Part shown: positions 15,858-20,447 of the stretch, piece after piece
How the letters are laid out: the number at the start of each line of letters is the position of its first letter
How positions within the stretch are numbered: the stretch's first letter is position 1
NCBI GenBank assembly: GCA_030150135.1
Contig: JASLGO010000086.1
Span: 1 to 20,447 of the forward strand
Origin: Aquirhabdus sp.
Lineage (GTDB): Bacteria; Pseudomonadota; Gammaproteobacteria; Pseudomonadales; Moraxellaceae
Direction of reading: 5' to 3'
DNA: 20,447 bases
The notes under the pieces: model-generated
Database searches by the model: none
What the model was told of the DNA's origin: nothing
What the model saw: only the letters and a program-made list of their open reading frames with translations
Program-made: the position numbers and the translations under genes

Positions 15858-17444
15858 CTAGCAAAACTTAAGAGAGCCATAGCAATTAGAGAATGTCCCT
15901 TGATTAGATAGCTGCACTCCATTCAGTGCTAATGCAATAGGAGTCATATTAAGCACTCCATTCAGTGCTAATGCAATAGGAGTCATATTAAGCACTCCAA
16001 TTTGCACACCAAGGGTCGAACCTGTCAACAAGCCAGCGATATTATTGGAATTAGGTGGATTACTTGCCAAAAAGGCATTAAATTGTTGAGCGAATTGAGG
16101 AAAAACACAAGATGATGCATTTGTTGCATCAGCACATAAATTAATTGGATTACTCGGAACAAGGTTACCTAAATAAACAGGTTTATTAACGGATACCCAC
16201 CAACCTGGTTGTGCTACAGCTCCGCTAGGTGCATCAGGCCAAAGAATATTTTGTGATTGTAAACTTAGAGAAACTGGTGAGTTAAGACTCATTGAGTGTA
16301 CAAAACCTAGAGGCTGTGTGAATGCAACATTGGATGAAATGTTTTGCATAGCGCCATACAAATGAATATTGAAATTATCATTTACCCCACCATTTTTTAA
16401 CAATATACATCCTATACCCGAGCATGACGTCGTAGTTGCAACAACAGGCCCACCTTGAGTCCCTACACTGCCATTTACAGGATAGGTACCTGTAGCGCCG
16501 GAAGCGCTGAAATTTGAATTATAGGTAGGTGTTCCGTACGTACCACATGCACTAGTGCCAATTGCACCACATGTATTGTCATCTGGTGTATAACCAAGAA
16601 TCACATTAGGTAAACCAGCTGTAGTATTTACTGTCAACGCTGTTATTCGGCTACCATTCACTGTTGGTCCTGGGACAGAAAAATTAATACCAGAAAATCC
16701 TGGAATATTGATGCTGCCAGAAGAAAGATAAAATCCTGCTGTTGCGGCCAATCCACCTGCAGCAGTCATACTTCCGTGAATTGTATAATTTGCAGCACCA
16801 CTTCCAGGATTATAGACAGGAAATACTGTAGGTGAGGTTGATATAGTGCCAGTTAAGGTATCTGCTGCAGTGGTTGATTGCACATGTAAATAACCAGAAA
16901 AAGAATTGATTCCATTTGCTGATGTCGTATTGTCTCCAGATTGTAGTAAACCTACTAAATTTTGAGCGCCTAATTGGACGCCTGCTATCTGCCTAGTAGA
17001 TAAGGAATTTGGATTCAGTACCGCTAATCGTATGAATGGGTTTGTTATTACCGCATCGCAGCTGGCAAGACTAGCTCCAGATGGGCATGACCCAACACCT
17101 GGATTTCCACTTAAAGTCACATTATTCATATCAATATCGCATCCAGAACCATTTACGCCTCCACACCCCAACTGAATGTGTCGAATATTGGCATTGATAT
17201 CTAGTTCAGCATTTAGACCTAATGTGAAAAAACCGAAATCTGATGTATTACTACCATTACCAGTTCCTGAAGGTGGTGTATATGCTGTATAAAAAGCAGC
17301 TTGACCAATCGAGTTACTCATTTCGGTATCAGATAAGGGAGCTATTTGTGCATTCACAGATGGGATCGAATAACCCAAAATCAGCAAAGTTGCTAAACTG
17401 ACAAATCTAAAGCGACAAACATTTAATTTTAGCGTTCCAAGCAT
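15858..17444 (-). CDS. Large secreted protein with paired cysteines, Fil-like leader motif
   Basis: A 528-aa protein with a signal peptide (cleavage expected after SVNA, residue 32) followed at once by LSDTEMSNSIGQ (37-48). The body is rich in Ser, Gly, Asn and Thr and looks beta-structured. Twelve cysteines in the mature chain fall into six close pairs (94/102, 120/129, 292/300, 341/346, 437/446, 521/528), suggesting disulfide loops in an exported protein. A 13-residue unit GVLNMTPIALALN is exactly repeated at 483-495 and 496-508. Residues 391-528 are more hydrophobic and could anchor or oligomerise. No enzymatic domain is recognised. Its gene is divergent from the second AraC regulator, its probable controller, and upstream of the C39-like gene. 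Confidence 0.7.
   Translation of the reverse strand: MLGTLKLNVCRFRFVSLATLLILGYSIPSVNAQIAPLSDTEMSNSIGQAAFYTAYTPPSGTGNGSNTSDFGFFTLGLNAELDINANIRHIQLGCGGVNGSGCDIDMNNVTLSGNPGVGSCPSGASLASCDAVITNPFIRLAVLNPNSLSTRQIAGVQLGAQNLVGLLQSGDNTTSANGINSFSGYLHVQSTTAADTLTGTISTSPTVFPVYNPGSGAANYTIHGSMTAAGGLAATAGFYLSSGSINIPGFSGINFSVPGPTVNGSRITALTVNTTAGLPNVILGYTPDDNTCGAIGTSACGTYGTPTYNSNFSASGATGTYPVNGSVGTQGGPVVATTTSCSGIGCILLKNGGVNDNFNIHLYGAMQNISSNVAFTQPLGFVHSMSLNSPVSLSLQSQNILWPDAPSGAVAQPGWWVSVNKPVYLGNLVPSNPINLCADATNASSCVFPQFAQQFNAFLASNPPNSNNIAGLLTGSTLGVQIGVLNMTPIALALNGVLNMTPIALALNGVQLSNQGTFSNCYGSLKFC
15914..15999. repeat. 39-bp direct tandem repeat inside the large secreted-protein gene
   Basis: Two identical 39-bp copies (15914-15952 and 15953-15991) are followed by the first 8 bp of a third. 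The unit is a multiple of three, so it adds 13 codons without shifting the frame. Identity at the DNA level suggests a recent or actively varying slippage duplication. Confidence 0.9.
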
Positions 17445-17653
17445 CTTCGCTCATCCATTGTTGGCATTCTCCGACAATTTTGAAGCTCAGTTACTATTTC
17501 CTACGAACCATTATTCGCCAAATTATTCTCTATCTCCGCCAATCAGACAAAATGTTTAAACAAAGAATTTTTGCGTTTCAATAATTTCTAAAAATTTCCA
17601 TATAAATCTTGATAAATCATCTCTACTTCCCGACACAAATTATCTTCATGTAA

Positions 17654-17659
17654 TATAAT
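17654..17659 (+). promoter_or_regulatory. -10 box of the second AraC gene promoter
   Basis: A perfect TATAAT lies 45 bp upstream of the AraC ATG. The -35 is poor (CGACAC at 17631-17636 with 17-bp spacing), as expected for a regulator-dependent or weak promoter. The 260-bp divergent region also holds an imperfect dyad TTGTTGG-N6-CCGACAA (17458-17477) just upstream of the minus-strand gene. Confidence 0.5.
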
Positions 17660-17704
17660 GGAAGGAAGCGAAGAACAGTCTTATATACGAAATAATTTAA
17701 TACG

Positions 17705-18766
17705 ATGGCACAAAATACTAATCATCTAACAGTCCCAAGCGCATATATTTATCTCCTAATAAATATTGTGTCACGTTGGAATATATCAGCCGAGCAACTA
17801 TTATTAGGTAGCTCGCTTATAAGTAATGATTTTAACAAAGATACTATAAACCTTCACTGGCAAATCGATTATCAGACATTTGCAATGATCCTTCGTCGCG
17901 CAATTCAACTTACTCAAGAGTCTGGATTAGGCTTTTATATCGCAAAAGAAATAAATTACAGTACTCATGGATTATTAGGATTTGCGGCTTCACTTGCTAA
18001 GAATCTTAAAGAGTCAATAGATATATTAGTAAACTACTTAGAATTACAAACAAATGCAGTAGTCCTCAAGCTTGAAGTAATAGGAAATGCAGCCTATTTA
18101 TACATGATAGAAGACTTTCTAGACCTGAATGATGAATTAGATCGTTTAGTGTATGACGTATCTTCGATTTTTTTTGTTGTAGGTTGTGCTAATGCTATTA
18201 GCAAGATTTGTGGCTTTAGCATTAAACCAGCTGTCGACTTTAAATGTGAAAAACATTCATATTTAGATAATTACAAAGAAATCACTGAAGAACTACTTGG
18301 ATCCATGCAATTTAATCAACCTCATAGTCGAATCATTTTTCCTGCTTCATGTCTTGAGGCACCCTTGATCACTTCAGATCGTATTTTTGCACAATATATG
18401 GAAAACCAATGTCGACGTGAATTAGACTCCATTTATCTAAAGAGAAATATAATATTTAAAATCAGTGATCTAATCTTTGATGAAAAAAAAGGGGTCAGAT
18501 CTTTTGAAGAGATTGCTCATGTACTGAATATGAGTCAGCGAACTTTACAACGAGTGATTCAAAACCATCATCAATCTTTTAAATCAATGCGTGAAGCCGT
18601 TCTTCAAAAAAAAGCTAAATCTTTATTATTAGATAATAATTCGATACAAGAGATCTCAGATTTACTAGGATATTCAAACATGTCTAGTTTTAATCGAGCA
18701 TTTAAGGCTTGGTTTGGAACTACCCCAAAGAAATATTTAATGGATAGTAAAAGCAAATCTTCTTAA
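17705..18766 (+). CDS. AraC family transcriptional regulator with N-terminal ligand-binding domain (2)
   Basis: A 353-aa regulator with the same layout as the one at 11486: an Arabinose_bd-like N-terminal region (about residues 15-205) and a C-terminal double HTH, with IQEISDLLGYSNMSSFNRAF and GTTPKKYL near residues 314-346. The two share architecture but their sequences differ widely, so they are not a recent duplicate. Codon use is strongly AT-biased compared with the catabolic genes. It is divergent from the large secreted-protein gene across 260 bp, the common arrangement for a regulator and its target. The ribosome site is weak. Confidence 0.88.
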   Translation: MAQNTNHLTVPSAYIYLLINIVSRWNISAEQLLLGSSLISNDFNKDTINLHWQIDYQTFAMILRRAIQLTQESGLGFYIAKEINYSTHGLLGFAASLAKNLKESIDILVNYLELQTNAVVLKLEVIGNAAYLYMIEDFLDLNDELDRLVYDVSSIFFVVGCANAISKICGFSIKPAVDFKCEKHSYLDNYKEITEELLGSMQFNQPHSRIIFPASCLEAPLITSDRIFAQYMENQCRRELDSIYLKRNIIFKISDLIFDEKKGVRSFEEIAHVLNMSQRTLQRVIQNHHQSFKSMREAVLQKKAKSLLLDNNSIQEISDLLGYSNMSSFNRAFKAWFGTTPKKYLMDSKSKSS

Positions 18767-18829
18767 GATAAAGACTGTAATTTTAGCCAGAAAAGTATCT
18801 TATAGTTCTCTGGAGAAATCCTAACTTCC

Positions 18830-18987
18830 GTACTGCATCACATTGGTACGCTTGGTGCATGCTTAATGCAAACTATAATGATGTCTGCGGTTTCCGTTGC
18901 AGGAACATTATTAGCTGTACCATTTTTAGGTGAGGCAATACTTTTTTGGGCGCTTTGATTGGCGCGATGGCACGCTATTCAGAATAA
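18830..18987 (+). pseudogene. Decayed 3' remnant of an EamA transporter gene
   Basis: From 18875 the reading frame gives IMMSAVSVAGTLLAVPFLGEA, matching the C-terminal part of the EamA protein encoded at 8040-8948. After a small deletion the match resumes in another frame as FLGALIGAMARYSE and stop (18985-18987), matching that protein's last residues. A block of 26 bases (18905-18930) is identical to 8832-8857. Scattered similarity continues upstream to about 18830. It sits before the second acyltransferase just as the intact gene sits before the first, so it is the scar of a duplicated EamA-acyltransferase-TetR unit. Confidence 0.85.
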
Positions 18988-19298
18988 GCATCATATCCTT
19001 AAGTGACTATTTACACACTGCATATTATATTTTTTGCCATAGAAGTATCTGTTTATTAGGGCATATTGTTATTTGGTCTTTGCACTGAAAAATGAGATAA
19101 ATTGTCCTTAGACTAGGCGCCAATATAAGCATATTGGCTGCACGAATTAACGCAGGATAAGGGAAATTTAGCCATTTTTCATGCAAAAGCAATGTGAATG
19201 TATTTGAATTTCTGCCAAAAACTAAATGCGGGATCAAATATCAACACGCCCTAACATCATATGCTTATTTTTTTTACAATATTGTTTAGAGCCTCATC
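18988..19298. other. 311-bp intergenic region upstream of the second acyltransferase
   Basis: No convincing gene is present. The region carries a perfect inverted repeat GCCAATAT-AAGC-ATATTGGC (19119-19138), which may be an operator or hairpin. The equivalent gap in copy 1 is only 118 bp and shows no obvious similarity. Confidence 0.5.
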
Positions 19299-20117
19299 AT
19301 GCCAGACTTTAATCCGCCATCCGCACAAAGCTTCAGCCGTAACTTGACTTTGCTCCGCCAGTATTTCAAACCGAGCTTTGTCGGTTCCGATACGCTTGAT
19401 TTAACCAGACCAGCACTATTTGTCGGTAATCACACACTCTACGGCATCATGGATGTGCCTTTGATGCTCGAACATATTTATGCCAAACACGGTGTGTTAC
19501 TGCGCTCACTCGGTGATCGTGGACACTTCTTAGTTCCGTTATGGCGTGAACTTCTAGTGAATAATGGCATGGTCATGGGGACACCAGAAAACTGCGATGA
19601 GCTGATGGAATCAGGTCAATCCATTCTCGTCTTCCCAGGCGGTGCACGAGAAGTCATGAAGCGACATGATGAAAAATATCAGCTCGTTTGGAAAAAACGT
19701 GTCGGTTTTGTGCGCATGGCAATGAAACATGGCTACGACATTATTCCATTTGCCTCACTCGGTCCTGATGACTGTTATGACATCGTACTCGATGCCGAAG
19801 ATATTCAATCAAGTCCCATTGGACAAAAAATATTGAAAGCAACGGGGTTGAGCAAAATATCTCGCGACGGTGATGTCATTCCGCCTTTATCTCGCGGGCT
19901 TGGATCGACGTGGCTACCTCGCCCACAGCGTTTTTATTTCAGCTTTGGCGAGCGTATTCCAACCGCAGGTTTGAATGTAGAAGATGAAGCAGTACTTTGG
20001 AATAAACGTGAAGAAGTCGCTGAATCCATCAATTCTCAATTAGAGATGCTTAAACAAAAACGCATTGAAGACCGTAATAACTGGGGTTGGTTACGCCGAA
20101 AGCTCACGACCATCTAG
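19299..20117 (+). CDS. Lysophospholipid/MGAT-like acyltransferase, copy 2
   Basis: A 272-aa paralogue of the protein at 9067-9897, closely similar along its whole length. NHTLYGIMD and FPGGAREVM are conserved, so it is expected to be active. Differences cluster at the N-terminus (residues 5-20) and at the extreme C-terminus. Many third-codon positions differ and this copy uses more G/C codons, so the two have either diverged for a long time or arrived from different lineages. The ribosome site is weak (AGAGCC). It is followed, 105 bp later, by a second TetR gene, repeating the order of copy 1. Confidence 0.87.
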   Translation: MPDFNPPSAQSFSRNLTLLRQYFKPSFVGSDTLDLTRPALFVGNHTLYGIMDVPLMLEHIYAKHGVLLRSLGDRGHFLVPLWRELLVNNGMVMGTPENCDELMESGQSILVFPGGAREVMKRHDEKYQLVWKKRVGFVRMAMKHGYDIIPFASLGPDDCYDIVLDAEDIQSSPIGQKILKATGLSKISRDGDVIPPLSRGLGSTWLPRPQRFYFSFGERIPTAGLNVEDEAVLWNKREEVAESINSQLEMLKQKRIEDRNNWGWLRRKLTTI

Positions 20118-20222
20118 GTATTTAAACTTGTTCGCATCACGAAAGATGAGATAGATCGTACAAATTAAGCTAATATTGTTCAAATACTGCTTTTTTGTTC
20201 ATTATAGAGATTAGAGGTTTTC

Positions 20223-20447
20223 ATGGATTCTGTGTCCGCAGCCCAAACACGCATTCACCGTGCCGCAATGCGCTTATTTGCTGAACACGGTACAAGCCAG
20301 ATCAAAATGAGTGAATTGGCTAAGGTTGCGGGCGTTGCACGCGGGACGATCTACAACAACCTGCCGAATCCTGAAACTTTATTCGAAGATGTCGCAGCGC
20401 AACTCAGTGCAGAAATGAATTTACTCATCTCCATGAGTTTCAAGGAT
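20223..20447 (+). CDS. TetR/AcrR family transcriptional regulator, copy 2 (cut by window end)
   Basis: The 75 codons inside the window encode the N-terminal HTH region. They differ from the first TetR copy at only about four residues, all outside the recognition segment GVARGTIYNNL, although many synonymous bases differ. Identical recognition helices predict the same DNA target, so cross-regulation of both acyltransferase units is likely. The ATG at 20223 follows AGAGG. A half-site TGTTCAAA (20177-20184) lies upstream, resembling one arm of the operator dyads at 222 and 511, but no second arm is present. Confidence 0.88.
   Translation, partial: MDSVSAAQTRIHRAAMRLFAEHGTSQIKMSELAKVAGVARGTIYNNLPNPETLFEDVAAQLSAEMNLLISMSFKD

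Noticed and set aside
18764..18802. TAAGATA/TATCTTA inverted repeat after the second AraC gene as a terminator
   Set aside because: The loop is 25 nt, the stem is AT-only apart from one pair, and no T-run follows.
10591..18829. Insertion sequence or transposon carrying the envelope island
   Set aside because: No transposase, integrase, terminal inverted repeats or target-site duplications were seen. The duplicated cassettes flanking the island are the only repeat structure.
19025..19237. 70-codon minus-strand open frame between the EamA remnant and acyltransferase copy 2
   Set aside because: No clear ribosome site, no recognisable domain, and it lies in decayed intergenic sequence. A short hydrophobic stretch alone does not support a gene.
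20177..20184. TGTTCAAA half-site upstream of TetR copy 2
   Set aside because: The opposite arm reads TTAAGCTA and does not match; a single 8-base arm is expected by chance in AT-rich DNA.

Overview
The window looks like a chromosomal accessory region of an Acinetobacter-type gammaproteobacterium. The base composition is AT-rich, there is an AdeT-family periplasmic binding protein, and there are secreted proteins resembling the Acinetobacter 'Fil' putative pilus-system set. The genus is an inference from protein families recognised by eye; no search was run.

Positions 1-8948 hold a catabolic locus. A divergently transcribed amidohydrolase leaves the window at the left edge. After a 464-bp AT-rich control region come eight tightly packed + strand genes: meta-cleavage-product hydrolase, type I (VOC) extradiol dioxygenase, MhpA-like FAD monooxygenase, 2-hydroxypentadienoate hydratase, acylating acetaldehyde dehydrogenase, 4-hydroxy-2-oxovalerate aldolase, a short-chain dehydrogenase and an EamA/DMT transporter. 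Together they can hydroxylate a phenolic substrate to a catechol, open the ring, split off the side-chain acid, and convert the C5 fragment to pyruvate and acetyl-CoA. The substrate cannot be read from the sequence. Two near-identical palindromes (TTGAACA-N4-TGTTCAA) sit one beside each divergent start region and look like operators.

Positions 9067-10590 hold an MGAT-like acyltransferase and a TetR regulator. The same pair recurs at 19299-20447 (the second TetR is cut by the window end). The second pair is preceded by a decayed 3' remnant of the EamA gene, so the ancestral unit was EamA-acyltransferase-TetR and now exists as one intact and one scarred copy about 10.2 kb apart.

Positions 10661-18766, between the two copies, form an envelope/secretion island: an outer-membrane beta-barrel, an AraC regulator, a secreted Fil/DUF6160-like protein and an AdeT-like binding protein on the + strand; then a C39-fold protein that lacks recognisable catalytic residues and a large cysteine-paired secreted protein on the - strand; then a second AraC regulator divergent from the latter. 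The two secreted proteins share a motif just after the signal peptide that resembles a double-glycine leader. With a C39-like protein between them, this is the most unusual functional hint in the window. No tRNA, rRNA, CRISPR array or insertion sequence was seen.
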